Of a stretch of 64,000 nucleotides of DNA, positions 1 to 10,731 are shown in pieces. The notes below the pieces were generated by a model. That model saw nothing but the letters and a program-made list of their open reading frames with translations, searched no databases and was not told the DNA's origin. Positions within the stretch are counted from its first letter, which is position 1. Each line of letters opens with the position of its first letter. Source of the DNA: Rhabdophis nuchalis (lineage: Eukaryota > Chordata > Lepidosauria > Squamata > Natricidae). Location: assembly GCA_039707465.1 (NCBI GenBank), contig CM077648.1, positions 28,213,119 through 28,277,118 on the forward strand, in the 5' to 3' direction. A program made the position numbers and the translations under genes.

Positions 1-189
1 GCGTACGACTTTGCCCTTGATATTTTAATATCAGTCAGTTGAAAGGTGTTAAGATAGTGTATTCCTTAGCTGTCTGGGTATATTTCAAAAGATATACACT
101 ATGTCATTTATATATTATGATTGATCCATACTCAACCAGATGTTCATATTTGGCATTTTTATTCACCAGGCATCTGGGATAGGCAGATG

Positions 190-1030
190 TTGTTTGATGA
201 TGTTAAAGTTATTGTCACAGGATGTAAGCTGTTCCAGGTAAAGGTGCCTTTTGCAATTGATTTGTGGTGATTTTGTCAATCATAATGGTGTTCAAGTGGT
301 GCTCCAGATGTTTGGGATTATACCCAAGATGACTATTATTATTGGTAATGTCTTTCTTTTCCTTTCTTTTCCACAATCATTCTACTTCTGTTTGCAACTC
401 TTTGTATTTTGTAATTGTCTCCAATTCTTTCCTTTTGGTTTCTGGTGCCTCCAAGTATTACAATGTACGCTATCCAGACTATTTTGTCTTTTTCTAAATC
501 AATAATTGTTAAACCTTGTTGGTTTGCGTTCTAAAGTTCCAGACCGCTTTAAGCTTTTTCATTTTCTATTACTTTGTGCATTTTGTACTCATCAGTTCTT
601 GCTTGCAGGCAAGTGGCATTTCTTCCAGATACTTCAGTGCTTCTGTAACTTCTGCCATGTTGTTCTTTGTAGTCAAGCTGTGTGATTTTAAGAAGCTGAC
701 TAGAAGGTTCACTGTTTCTTCAGCTCCTTTACAGAGGCATCATTTGCTGTATGTTCTCAATTCTGGCTTTGTAGGCATTTGTTCTTAAGGCTTGGTCTTG
801 TGCAGCCAGAACCGACTCCTCTGTTTTTTTCAATTTTCCATCTCTTATTTATTGCCAGGCCTTGTTGTCATCTGCTTTGCCTGCTTTTTTTTTCTTTTTT
901 TGTACTGGGCATGCAATACTTTGCCTTGTCATGTCTCTTTCCTATTATTTCTTTCGTCTTTTTTGTAGGGCAGTTTCATCTCTTGAGTATTTAGTAATCC
1001 TTCATGGTGTTAACTAGCTCATTGCATCTT
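190..1030 (-). mobile_element. R4-like LINE 3' end, old copy 1
   Basis: Read on the minus strand, broken reading frames give peptides typical of the C-terminal end of R2/R4-type non-LTR retrotransposons. One stretch reads like 'KDITN..SHLGYNPKHLEHHLNT' followed by 'TTNQLQKAPLPGTAYIL', matching the conserved tail seen more clearly in the neighbouring copy. A cysteine-containing stretch related to the segment before the endonuclease lies near 560-760. Stops and frameshifts are frequent, so this is an ancient 5'-truncated copy. The clade assignment rests on remembered family motifs, not a search. Confidence 0.55.
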
Positions 1031-1043
1031 CTTCACCATCCTT

Positions 1044-1560
1044 CAGATGATGATGATGATGATTTACTTTATTCATTAAACATGAAACTCAACCAACTGA
1101 ACATTCAAAAATGTATTACAAATACCATTGACTGGTGCTAATGGTTGATATGGTTTGCTGCCAGCATCCTAGGTATCAACCAAGAACCTTCTTAAAATAT
1201 AAGATGTTCCGAGTAGTGCATTTTTTTTGCAGTTCTGCTGGTGTTATTGTAGGAAGCTTCAATTTGTTGATGTATCTTGTAAAATTCTTGGACATGGTGC
1301 CAAGTGCCCCAATGACAATGGGTATCACTGTTACATGCTTCATCCATAGCCGTGTAATTTCGATAGCCAGGTCACAATATTTCATTATTTTTTCTAGTTC
1401 TTTTTCTTCGACTGGCATCTCCAGGAACAGCGATATCAATAAACTGTACACTTCGGCCCTCTACAACTGTGATATCTGTTGTTGTTGTTGTTTTGTTGTT
1501 ATTATTATTATTATGCCACTCAACTGCATTGGACTCTACATTGTTATTGTAATTACTGTA
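1044..1560 (-). mobile_element. R4-like LINE 3' end, copy 2
   Basis: Minus-strand frames encode 'VQFIDIAVPGD' and, after a frameshift near 1430, 'EEKELEKIMKYCDLAIEI', then 'VTVIPIVIGALG' and 'LQKKCTTRNILYFKKVLG'. The D...E..K-KY.DL arrangement is the signature of the C-terminal restriction-like endonuclease of R2/R4-type LINEs. About 130 bp of 3' UTR follows, and the element ends in an ATC (GAT on the plus strand) repeat at 1044-1062. A TTG/TTA microsatellite at about 1478-1514 interrupts the coding part. It is a dead 5'-truncated fragment lying head-to-tail with copy 1. Confidence 0.65.
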
Positions 1561-1698
1561 AAGGTTGTCCCAGTTGTATTTACAACACACACAAAAAGGG
1601 TGGGGTTTCAATCACACAGTTATGGATGCTTTCTTGACTTTTTTGACTGCCTTGAAGACACCCAAGTGGCATTCCAAGAAAGGAGGGAGAAAGAAATA

Positions 1699-1755
1699 TA
1701 GGCCAATCAGTGTCTCTCAGCCCAACTCGCCTCATAGAGTTGTTGTGACCTTCTC
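1699..1755 (+). mobile_element. CORE-type SINE fragment
   Basis: A short stretch matches the central CORE part of a tRNA-derived SINE ('ggccaatcagtgtctctcag' then a 'catagagttgttgtga' segment). The same part is seen in the longer copy at 30192-30395. Only the middle of the element is recognisable. Confidence 0.45.
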
Positions 1756-1914
1756 CTGCTTTGTGCCCTCTCTTACCAAGCTGACATTTCAAAAGGCAGA
1801 ATTTGCAATTTCGGGGTAACAATAGTGTTAACTATTATCCCTTTCAGCCCTGTTTAACCGTGGCCACACACCCTGAACTGTTTTGCAAGAATGTCCTGGC
1901 AAATGGTTACAGAC

Positions 1915-2049
1915 CAGGGGTGGGCAAACTTTGCAACTTTAAGTCTGAAGAACTTTAGCTCCCAGACTTCTCCAGCCAGCTTTGCTGGCTGGAGAATTCT
2001 GGGAGCTGAAGTCCTTCAGACTTAAAATTGCAAAGTTTGCCCACCCCTG
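1915..2049. mobile_element. Palindromic hAT-type MITE (family A)
   Basis: The element is one long hairpin. It starts caggggtgggcaaac and ends with the reverse complement gtttgcccacccctg. It is flanked by ttacagac (1907-1914) and ttatagac (2050-2057), an 8-bp duplication with one mismatch as expected of hAT. Related copies lie at 13889, 24470, 24813, 36448, 40285 and 63770. It has no coding capacity and would depend on a transposase in trans. Confidence 0.8.
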
Positions 2050-2057
2050 TTATAGAC

Positions 2058-2659
2058 AGTAAGCTAGTAAATGTATCTATTCACACACTCACACAATGTT
2101 TAAAAGTGAGTAAGGTCTTGTATGAGAGACCATGCCACAACATGGAAGAGTACAAATCCAATATGCTGCAGGAGTAGAGGTATCACAGAGTTTAGGCAGG
2201 TTTGAGCTAAACAAAACTGGAGTTTAAGAAGCAAGCAGGATTCAAGACATGAGAGCACAAAGCCAAAGTGTGCTGCAAGTGTTTCTAATGGAAAAGCTGG
2301 TTTTATTTATTTATTTGTATCTTGGTTGCTTTGGACATCGGCAATTTCATTTCTTGAAACGTTGTGCAGAACAGCTCTACACCGCCCTTTGGAACTACTT
2401 GCATGTTTTCAGGGGTATTCAAAGAAGGTATATCTGATTTCCAGGGACAGAATATTGTATATTATGGCCATGTTCATACAAACAAAACTGCCTGGCTTTG
2501 GCTTCATTCTACACATGAAGATATAGATGGAAGCACCAAGAATTTCTTGTGGGTTGAATGCACTGAATGGAACATTTCAAGCTAGAAAAAGCAGTCCTGA
2601 CAATAACTTGATCCCAGGCAGCACCCACACAACCTGTTTTCATCCTGCTGTGTAACTTA
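2058..2659. other. No recognised feature
   Basis: AT-rich sequence with only short unsupported open frames. No gene, RNA or repeat recognised. Confidence 0.5.
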
Positions 2660-3120
2660 TAATAATACTTTCTATTGCCACCACCATTGTCTGTTGCCTT
2701 CCTCCAGTTAGACTGTCAGCGTTCCAAATATCATCCAGAATTAAATAAGAGTCCAAGGCAGAGCTCTTCTCAAAGTTCCAATTTAATAACAGAGACATGT
2801 TGGTACATCTGTGAAAAACCCGAATCTGAAAGCTTCCTGGGTTTTCCACCCAGTTGAAAGTTCAAGACCTTTCCCTCACACCCACAAGTTCATCACATGG
2901 TCCAATCTTCCACTGCCACGCTGGCAATTCCACCCATGCACTTCCGGTCAGGTGCAGAGTTTCAAAGACAAAGGATGACTTTGGGCTTCTACAAAGGAAT
3001 GTTTTATTTTGACAACAACATTCTACTCCTTACTATTCCCCCTCCCAATACCCCACTAATGAAACAGCATAGTAAAATAAGAGAGAGCGTGGCACGCCAA
3101 AGATCCTAAAAGGAATATGA
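2660..3120 (-). mobile_element. Possible LTR-type repeat remnant
   Basis: On the minus strand this block has the moderately GC-rich, non-coding texture of a dispersed LTR-like repeat. It runs from a purine-rich 'gtggcacgcc' region to a stretch resembling an LTR end near 2790 ('ctgttattaaattgg'). I see no clean TG...CA termini and no target duplication. The call is a weak impression from sequence resemblance. Confidence 0.25.
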
Positions 3121-3166
3121 CTGGAGGCCTGACATAGACACCATCACAGTTAGACACCATCAAGTT

Positions 3167-3350
3167 CTAGGGAATAATTATTTTTAACTCTTCCTTCCCG
3201 TTGCCTTTCAGTCCACTAAGCTCACTAAGATGGTTTTCTGGGTAGGCAATCCCTGTAGCAAGAACCTTCTCTGTCTTTGCTCTAGATCTAATGCCATTTG
3301 CAGTCCTGCTAATAATGATAACTACTGTACTAGAGGTGGTATTCACAGAG
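3167..3350 (-). other. Unclassified open stretch
   Basis: A minus-strand frame is open through this segment (it includes 'SSTVVIIISRTANGIRSRAK') and runs into the inverted repeat at 3351. The protein is not one I recognise. It lacks a convincing start and may be part of a repeat joined to the LINE fragment by rearrangement. Confidence 0.25.
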
Positions 3351-3450
3351 AAGTCCCTCTCTGTGTGAGCGAATCGGCCGAAGGGATGTATGGGATCGTA
3401 TCCTGCCCCATACATCCCTTCGGCCGATTCGCTCACACAGAGAGGGACTT
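3351..3450. repeat. 44-bp perfect inverted repeat, 12-nt loop
   Basis: Positions 3351-3394 are the exact reverse complement of 3407-3450, separated by a 12-nt spacer. The right arm is normal L2-group LINE coding sequence on the plus strand ('HTSLRPIRSHREGL'-like). The left arm is the same stretch inverted, so the cruciform arose by inverted duplication at the LINE's truncated 5' edge. Confidence 0.9.
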
Positions 3451-3833
3451 GTCTGGGTGCCATCCACTAGGCAATGCCAGCAGGCGACGCCCAGGGGAAG
3501 GGCATTCTCTGTGATGGGCCCGACCCTCTGGAACGACCTACCCCCGGATATTAGAACGACCACGGACCTCCGCATATTCCGCCAAAAAGTAAAAACTTAT
3601 TTATTCCATCAGGCCGGTTTGGCCTAATCGATGCTTCTTGCCCCAGTCTGTTTTTTTGCAAATTATCTATTTGGTTTTAATGGGTTATAATTTTAATGTT
3701 TTAAATTCTTGTACAGGGTAATTTAATTCGTTTTTAACTTTGTATGTCTTGTATGTTTTTAGATAGTTTTTTAATTTTCCTGTACACCGCCCCGAGTCCC
3801 TTCGGGGAGAGGTGGCAGTTTATAAATGTAATA
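3395..3833 (+). mobile_element. L2/CR1-group LINE 3' end
   Basis: Plus-strand translation gives the C-terminal tail common to several copies here: an 'SLRPIRSHREGL' block, then 'TPRGRAFSVMGPTLWNDLPP', then 'FRQKVKTYLFHQAGLA' and a stop near 3627. A roughly 200-bp 3' UTR follows. It ends in the GC-rich stem 'caccgccccgagtcccttcg' next to a long ATT tract. It is a 5'-truncated, inactive copy. L2 versus CR1 placement is from remembered motifs. Confidence 0.75.
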
Positions 3834-3834
3834 A

Positions 3835-3909
<75 letters not shown>
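3834..3909 (+). repeat. (ATT)n microsatellite, LINE tail
   Basis: About 25 uninterrupted ATT units directly follow the 3' stem of the L2-group LINE and probably expanded from its short AAT/ATT tail. Confidence 0.95.
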
Positions 3910-5079
3910 TCTCTCTGGTTTGGGAGAACCAGTAGTGGTGGCTGCATGAGGCTCTGTCCACCTTCCTTGACGTAATGTGCGAGCACTGCACATGTGCAGA
4001 AGGTGGTGTGCATGCACAGATGTGGCGCGTGCAATCTAAGCCAGAGCTCTTGCGCCCTCACATTTGCAAACCAGTAGGGAAGGTAAATTAATCCCACCGC
4101 TGAACTGTACCATATACTTAACTTGTCTTTTTGCATGACACACAACCAAGTAATGGTGATAGAACACTACCTCTAAGTCTGATTTTAAATCGACTGTTCC
4201 ACACATAATTTTTGAAGAAGTCCATTTAGAAAATTCTTGCCTGAATTCATAGTTTGTGGTTCATTTGGGTTTGATGTAAGACACATTTTATAAGAGGTGA
4301 CCTCAAATCCATCCAAGTGTCTTAATGCATAGTGTAATATTTATAAGATTTACCAGATGGGGGTTGTGTAACACTTTTTTAAAAATCTGTTTGTTGTTCT
4401 GTGAAATAGATTTTGCTAGGAATGGTTACTTGGGACAGTTTTGCCCATAATAGCTACATGTGATCATTTTGTTTTTCACATTTGAATATTTAATTGAATC
4501 TTCAAATGTGCTTTAAGATGTGCTGATTTAAGTAATAAATTCATGCTATTTAAATAGCTATGTTTATGTGGCTACAGCAACCTATAAGAATTTATGACAA
4601 CTTAACATTACAGTAAAATATGAATGCAATATTTGGGAAACCTTATAAGTACATTTATTGGAAATACAACAGTCTTTAGCATAGCTTTGATTCATACTAA
4701 TTAGCTTTGAAACAATGAAGAAAGATGACTGATGAATTGGCAATTCCATTAAGTTTTAAACAGTTTACTCCAGTTGATAACACTGTGGTGACTGCCAGTG
4801 AGTGAGAATGCAAGCAAAGATGAGAAACACATTCTGTTCCTACTCCAAATGTCACTGCTTCATCCGAGACATAAAACTTCAGTTAGAGAAAACAGATCTT
4901 CTATTCAGCATCATGAATAGAAGACCATTAGGATATTTTATGGGAAATATAATGTCCATTTCTTCAGTACAGGGATTGGTTGCACTTGGAACGACTCTAG
5001 GAAATTTGAAAGCCTGATGGTTTTGAAAAGGAAAGTTTCCCATGTAGAAAAGGTCAATAGATAATACTGTTGTCTATTT
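3910..5079. other. No recognised feature
   Basis: Low-complexity AT-rich sequence with only short open frames. No gene or clear repeat seen. Confidence 0.5.
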
Positions 5080-5690
5080 TTTTGGCTACATAAGCTGGAC
5101 AGGTTTCTTCTCCAGAAAGAAAGATGTTTGGGATCATTTGCAATGGCAGTCCGATGTCTTTTCCCAGTGCTGAATTGAAGCACTGTTGGAAGAAATGTCC
5201 ATCTAGGTTCAGTTCCAAACGGGAAGACACTGGAAACATGGAGACTACTTGGAAAAATGGTTTAATGGTCGACAGGACCACATGGTTTGAGGTTCTGGGC
5301 AAAAAGGAAAGAGATGCTGAGAGTGCCTGGGTTTTATGTTCCTTCTGGGCTTTTGAATTTGAGCTTGTATTCTGATTGGTTGTCAGACTCCCATGGGGCC
5401 ATGCAGGGGTAACTTTCTAGGTTGTCTTTTGAGTCCCAGGCTTTGTTGAGCCTTGCTGGATGATGATGTAATGAAAAGGCTTTGGGCAATTCCTCCTATG
5501 GCTCTGCCTGAAGGAGGTATATCTTGGTTATGTAGAATAGACTTGCCCAGGACTTAATGGTCCATTGACAAATATTTCTTTTAGGGGAAATATTCTGCCC
5601 TTTTAATATTTCCTAAAATATCTCATTTTTCTAGGAGAGGGGTGGGCACTAACGTCCTCCAATACTATCCACCCATTCTTGAGCTGAAAA
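5080..5690 (-). mobile_element. Possible LTR-type repeat
   Basis: On the minus strand the order is LTR-like: a GC-richer block with an 'ccaatcag' CCAAT-like motif near 5370, a TATA-like 'aacataaaac' near 5335, then a segment with 'ggtcctgtcgaccattaaac' near 5260-5285. I could not find matched TG...CA ends or a target duplication, so borders are approximate and the call is tentative. Confidence 0.3.
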
Positions 5691-6542
5691 CAATACTAGC
5701 ATGAGATGTGTTGTTGTTCTTAATTAATTAGTAATTAGAAAAATAGAATAAAATGTTTTCCAAAGCCCAAATGAATTCAGCACTTACACAGATAGGACTG
5801 CTTTTTATACAATTACTGTTTTGCATTGTAGAAATGTAGATAGAGGTTTTATTTAGCCTACTTTTTTAGATTAATAGTAACTAAAAAAATACTGCTCGGT
5901 TTTGTAGAACTAGAATTCAGGGACTTTCCTGCATTTTGCTTCTTTGTGTTGTGTCCTTTGTCTATATTTCAAAAACAAACTACAAACCTGGTATTGGAAT
6001 GTTTTGCAATGTCATGGGATATGAGTACAGCTAATAAAATGGGAGGTTATTAAAATGCACCTTTATCTGCTTACATTTTCTACATTCATATTATTGCAGG
6101 TTAATTATTATGCCAAAAAATGTATGTAAAGGTGAATCTGACTTGATTTTGTTAAGCTTAATCAAAAGCAAGCAGATTTCTTCTGGGAACTCCTGAGCCC
6201 ATCAGGAGAACGATGAGAAAATTACCCAGTTTCAATAAAGCAACGAAAGGTTAACTGCCTCATTTAAATGTTCTAAATACATTTTGTGGCACAATTAAAT
6301 ATCAGAAATTTAAGGGCAGAATTCTTGTGTCTTGCATATGTTCTGAAGGTGAAGGCAATGAATTATTTATTGAGAATACCATTAAATCATGTTCTTCTGG
6401 GAAGGCTTGATTCTTCTCATTGATTTCTTAAGAAGAATAGGTTACTTCTTTTTTTAGCAACTATAGCAATTGTGTGAAGTTTCTTTGATGCCATTATCTG
6501 CATTTCCTCCCTGTTTTTGAGTTCCTGAAATGTTTTGCTTGT
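5691..6542. other. No recognised feature
   Basis: AT-rich sequence with no coding or repeat structure I can name. Confidence 0.5.
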
Positions 6543-6660
6543 GAAAGAAAGAAAGAAAGAAAGAAAGAAAGAAAAAGAAAGAAAGAAGGAAAGAAAGAAA
6601 GAAAGAAAAAGAAAAGGAGAGAGAAGGGAGGAAGGAAAGAAAGAAAGAAAGAAAGAAAGA
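6543..6660 (+). repeat. (GAAA)n microsatellite with variants
   Basis: An imperfect purine-only tetranucleotide array, mainly GAAA with GAAGG and GAGAGA interruptions. The long open frame on its minus strand is an artefact of the repeat. Confidence 0.95.
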
Positions 6661-6911
6661 TTTAAAGTACAAAATGTGTCTATTTAACTGTTTGTTTTAC
6701 ATATGAAATGCCAATAATACAAGTTACTGGGTGGATTAAAAAGTTACTAAAACATTTTAATGCCTCATTCCATCCCAACCTCAGAAACAATTTATGCAAA
6801 TGTATTTAATCAGCTGAACATAGATAAAAAGAGTTAACTAGGCATAGTCTTTTGATAATCACAGTGATGCCAAAATTTTGGAAAATGAATAAAGATGTCC
6901 CAGTTTGTAGC

Positions 6912-7093
6912 TTAAATTGTTTTAATTAGGTTTTAATTGGGATACAGTTTTAATGTTCTACAAATTTTTAGTACAGGGTTATTCGTTTAATTCGATTTTA
7001 ATTATGTATTTATTGTAATGTTTTATATGTTCTTAAGTTTCCTATACACCGTCCCGTCCCCCTTTGGGGAGAGGGGGCGGTTTAGAAATCTGA

Positions 7094-7095
<2 letters not shown>
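6912..7095 (+). mobile_element. L2/CR1-group LINE 3' UTR fragment
   Basis: It matches the 3' UTR of the copy at 3395-3833: a ttttaatgtt-rich segment, 'gtacagggttattcgttta', and the terminal stem ('tacaccgtcccgtccccctt') before an AAT tail. No coding part is retained. Confidence 0.75.

Positions 7096-7177
<82 letters not shown>
7096..7177 (+). repeat. (AAT)n microsatellite, LINE tail
   Basis: About 27 AAT units continue from the LINE's terminal stem. This is the second case in the window of a trinucleotide array at an L2-group 3' end. Confidence 0.95.
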
Positions 7178-7178
<1 letters not shown>

Positions 7179-8112
7179 TAATGATGAAAGCTCCACTTTT
7201 TATATTTGTGTTACAGTATGGAGGTAAAGTTGTGATGTATGTTTTGTTATTGTTCCCCTTGTTCTTCTTTTCAACAGTACCTACGCAGTAGTTTTCCCTT
7301 TTCCCTTTTCCATAAATGTTGTAAAATATAATTGTACTATTTAATCTAGATAACTACTGAATACATGAATTCTAAGCAGGCTAGAAGGTTGGGACTATCT
7401 GCTGGCATAATCTATTTTTCTCTCTGAACATCTCACAATCAGTGTAATCCAGGGAGGAGATGTGTTGATCATTGATTTTGTGATTATCAGGTGTTGTGGT
7501 TGTTTGTAGCCTTGTTCAAGGAATTGTGTACCAAGTTGCCCTCCAGATTTCCTTCCTGGATATGAGAATGAGCAAAGGGAGAGATACAAAAATACATGAG
7601 TCTTATTTAATGTACATACCTGTATCCTTCCATCCTCCATTAGCCTCTCTGCAGATAATTCTATTGACTGAGTAATTAAATTGTTGTAAAGCATTTCATT
7701 GCAGATTTACTCATGCAGAGTTTTTAAAATTTAAACATTTAAAATTGAATTAAAATGTTGCACTATTTATATCACATGATATGTGTCAATCCCTTAATAA
7801 TCAACAATTGCCTCAAGCATTAGAAAAGAATATTAAAAATACGAATATATGAGATTTAAATCCTAATAGAATTGCAGTTAGCTTTAAATCTTTAGTAGGC
7901 AAAGATGTATGAATCTCCACATATTCTGATTGTGCTGTGAAATTCAGACCTAAGGAATCTGTGACATTAGGCAGTACATTAACTGGCTCAAGCTTCCAAA
8001 ACAGGCTCATTTATCATAAGAGTCTCTCTCTTATAGATCAGACAAAGACCTTTTCTGAGTGCTGAATCACTATCAAATCAGCATCCAGTTTATAGTCACC
8101 AGTGATACTGTA
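7178..8112. other. No recognised feature
   Basis: No gene or clear repeat recognised. Short open frames lack any family resemblance. Confidence 0.5.
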
Positions 8113-8446
8113 TAAGGTAAAAATCCCCCTTGCACACATGTGCTAGTGGTTCCCGACTCTAGGGGACAGTGTTCATCTCTGTTTCAAGAAGAGCTAGTGC
8201 TGTCCGAAGACATCTCCGTGGTCATGTGGCTGCCATGACTAAACGCCAAAGACGCATGGCTGTTACCTTCCCACCAAAGGTGGTTCCTATTTTTCTACTT
8301 GTATTTTTACATGCTTTCGAACTGCTAGGTTGGCAGAAGCTTGTTCAAGTAATGGGAGCTCACTCCATTACGCGGTGCTAGGGATTCGAACAGCCAGCCT
8401 TTCTGATTGACAGGCTCAGCATCTTAGCCACTGAGCCACCACGTCC
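8113..8446 (-). mobile_element. Sauria-type tRNA SINE, near full length
   Basis: Read on the minus strand, the element begins with a tRNA-like head: A box 'tggctcagtgg' (complement of 8422-8437) and B box 'gttcgaatcc' (complement of about 8381-8392), the internal RNA polymerase III promoter. The unique body follows, then the 3' end with 'cctagagtcgggaaccac'-like and 'cacatgtgtgcaag' motifs and a short 'ttacctta' tail resembling BovB LINE 3' ends. That is the known architecture of squamate Sauria SINEs, mobilised by BovB-type RTE machinery. Confidence 0.85.
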
Positions 8447-8448
8447 AC

Positions 8449-8474
8449 TGCATAAGACACCACTGTCTTATGCA
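8449..8474. repeat. 11-bp perfect hairpin beside the SINE
   Basis: tgcataagaca, a 4-nt loop, then tgtcttatgca. A further 'tgcataag' follows at about 8475. It sits immediately upstream of the SINE's 5' end. Confidence 0.85.
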
Positions 8475-10503
8475 ATGCATAAGATACCTATATTTTATTG
8501 AACATGGTATTCAAAACGATAGTGCTGTTTGTGTGCCAGGAATGAAAACGATTTGGATCCAACACATTTACAGTAGAACCTCACAACGCCATAACTTATG
8601 CAGCATGGATCACAAATTTTAAAAATGGAATCTCATCAACATGCCTTTAAAACCCTGCCAAAATCAACATCGGAGAGAAGAAGTTTTAGCTTTTCAAAAC
8701 TATGTTTTCAGGGTGGCCCAAGTGTAGTTTTTCACCTCTGCAACCTCTATCTACAGTCCAGTTTTCTTCATATAGTTTTCTGTCAGACAGCCTTCAGATC
8801 TGACTTGGCCATAGAAAACAAACTGAGCCAGCTGGCTGGTAGGAAAGATCATTAGTTTTCTGCTGTTAGAAACAGGAAACCATTACTTTTGAAAAGAGTG
8901 ACTGTGAAGAAGAGAATTTGTCTTCTTTGCCAGTGATTCTGTAGGAAAATCAATGGTTCCTTACAATGGGAAACCATCAATATACCAGAATGGCTCTGGG
9001 AATGTGGCATTAATTCTCATTCCTTTCTTCCCCCTTCCCATTACTTCTGCTTGGAAGGAGGATGAGGCAGTGGCCATATGTGGGTTTTTTTCCCTTGACT
9101 CCAAATACTGATCCAGGAACTGATGCGACTTTTTAGGATGATATCTTACAAACATGCAAACTCACACCTCTGCCAGCGGGAAAAAAAATGGACTCTTGTC
9201 TGTAAAAGTCTATGCCATAAAATTTTGTTGCTTAACGCAAGTGGCATATCGTGCATTTAGCTCTCCTCAGGATAGCACCCTTGTTTTGATTTATCATGTT
9301 ATTTTTGGTCTGTAAAGTAGGAAATTCCTACATATAGAAACAAAGGACAAATATCAACTATCTTTTCAGGAACTCCAAGTCCGTTACCCAAGAAAACTAT
9401 ATCATTTTGAGTAATGGCAGGGCTGGTCTGGTCTTCATGATGCTACAACAGGTTTTTGTCACAAGAGAGTAATACAGTGGCCTTCTTGATATAAATTTCA
9501 CACATGTGCCCTTGATTGGCAAGGACTCTTGGAACATTTTTGTTAACTTTTCATTAAGGTTCCCAAAACTCTCATTAATCAAGTATCCCTAATGCAAGAG
9601 TTGTGCTTCTTATGCACACAAAGAACCGTGAGAAATGGAAGCCTGGAGTCTGACAGTCCACCCTCTCTGAATTAATGAGCAGTATCTCAACTGACAATGG
9701 CACTGCATTTACCTTTTCTTCCCTCTGTGACAGAGAGTCCCTTCCTCCATTGTAACACAGGCTTCGTGGGCTGTAACATTTCACCAACCATAGAGGTGTA
9801 TTGTTTCCTGCATATTCAGCTGCACTCATTTTGTCCAAACATATTTAATTGTGGAATTACATATTATGTACATAATGCACATGGTGGAAAGTTTTTGTTA
9901 GCCTATATATACTTTTAACACCTTTGTTGTTGTTTTTTACAAGAAGTGGAATCGCATTAGCAATAATAAGCCTTGTCCCCTGCATTACTGCATCTGTTGT
10001 GGTGCTTGCTTCTGCATGAAGCTGGAATTAAATAATGCTACTGATTATATACCAATAAATGTTCCTGAAAGGCGTAACAGCCCGGGAGTCCCTACTGCTT
10101 AGCACCTCTCAATCTATAAATAAAGGACTGATGCAGAGAGCTACTTAGAACGTATCTGCCCCAGGGACAACCCAGTCAGTAGGACTCAATGTCTCTTGCT
10201 GCTAGAAATGTTTCATCTCATTTGGCTGTAAAATACATAAGAGTGTTTAAAATTCCTTTTATGAATCAAAGTTAATTGGTTCTACTAGTTCCTTATAGAC
10301 TCCTCCCTCACTTAGGATGATGCTAATATAATCATAAATTATTAAATTTATATGATGCCTCACTCCTAGGCATGCTGGGTGGTTTTAAGTATTGCAGTGG
10401 ATATATGTTACCATATATATTCACATATAAATATAGGTGTAACCCTCTCCTTTAAGGGGTCACCACAAACACATTAAAGAGTTCCTCTGTATTTCCTCTA
10501 ACT
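8475..10503. other. No recognised feature
   Basis: About 2 kb of non-repetitive-looking sequence with only short, unsupported open frames on both strands. Confidence 0.45.
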
Positions 10504-10731
10504 CAGGGGTCAGCAATCTGCAGCTCTGGAGCCGCAGCTGCAGCTCCCTGTCATCTGGTCAGCTACACAATTGATAGGCTTTCGGTTAGGATAGGTAGAG
10601 GAAAAATGACGCCGCAATAGGAGGAGATTCTATGATGGGGGAATCAGACTTCCAGTCACCTCCAGAATTGAACAGGGTTTCTGGTTAGGAACTTTGAGGT
10701 TCTTTGAGCTCTCCAGGTTGCCAAATCCCTG
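10504..10731. mobile_element. hAT-type MITE, degraded
   Basis: It starts caggggtcagcaatctg and ends ggttgccaaatccctg. The flanks ctctaact and ctttacct agree at 6 of 8 positions. The start is a common reptile hAT terminus; the interior is diverged. Confidence 0.55.

Noticed and set aside
3744..4145. Open frames with poly-Tyr, poly-Ile or poly-Asn
   Set aside because: Direct translation of the ATT microsatellite.
8381..8446. A genuine tRNA gene
   Set aside because: A and B boxes belong to the head of a Sauria-type SINE; the rest of the element follows and no proper tRNA fold continues.
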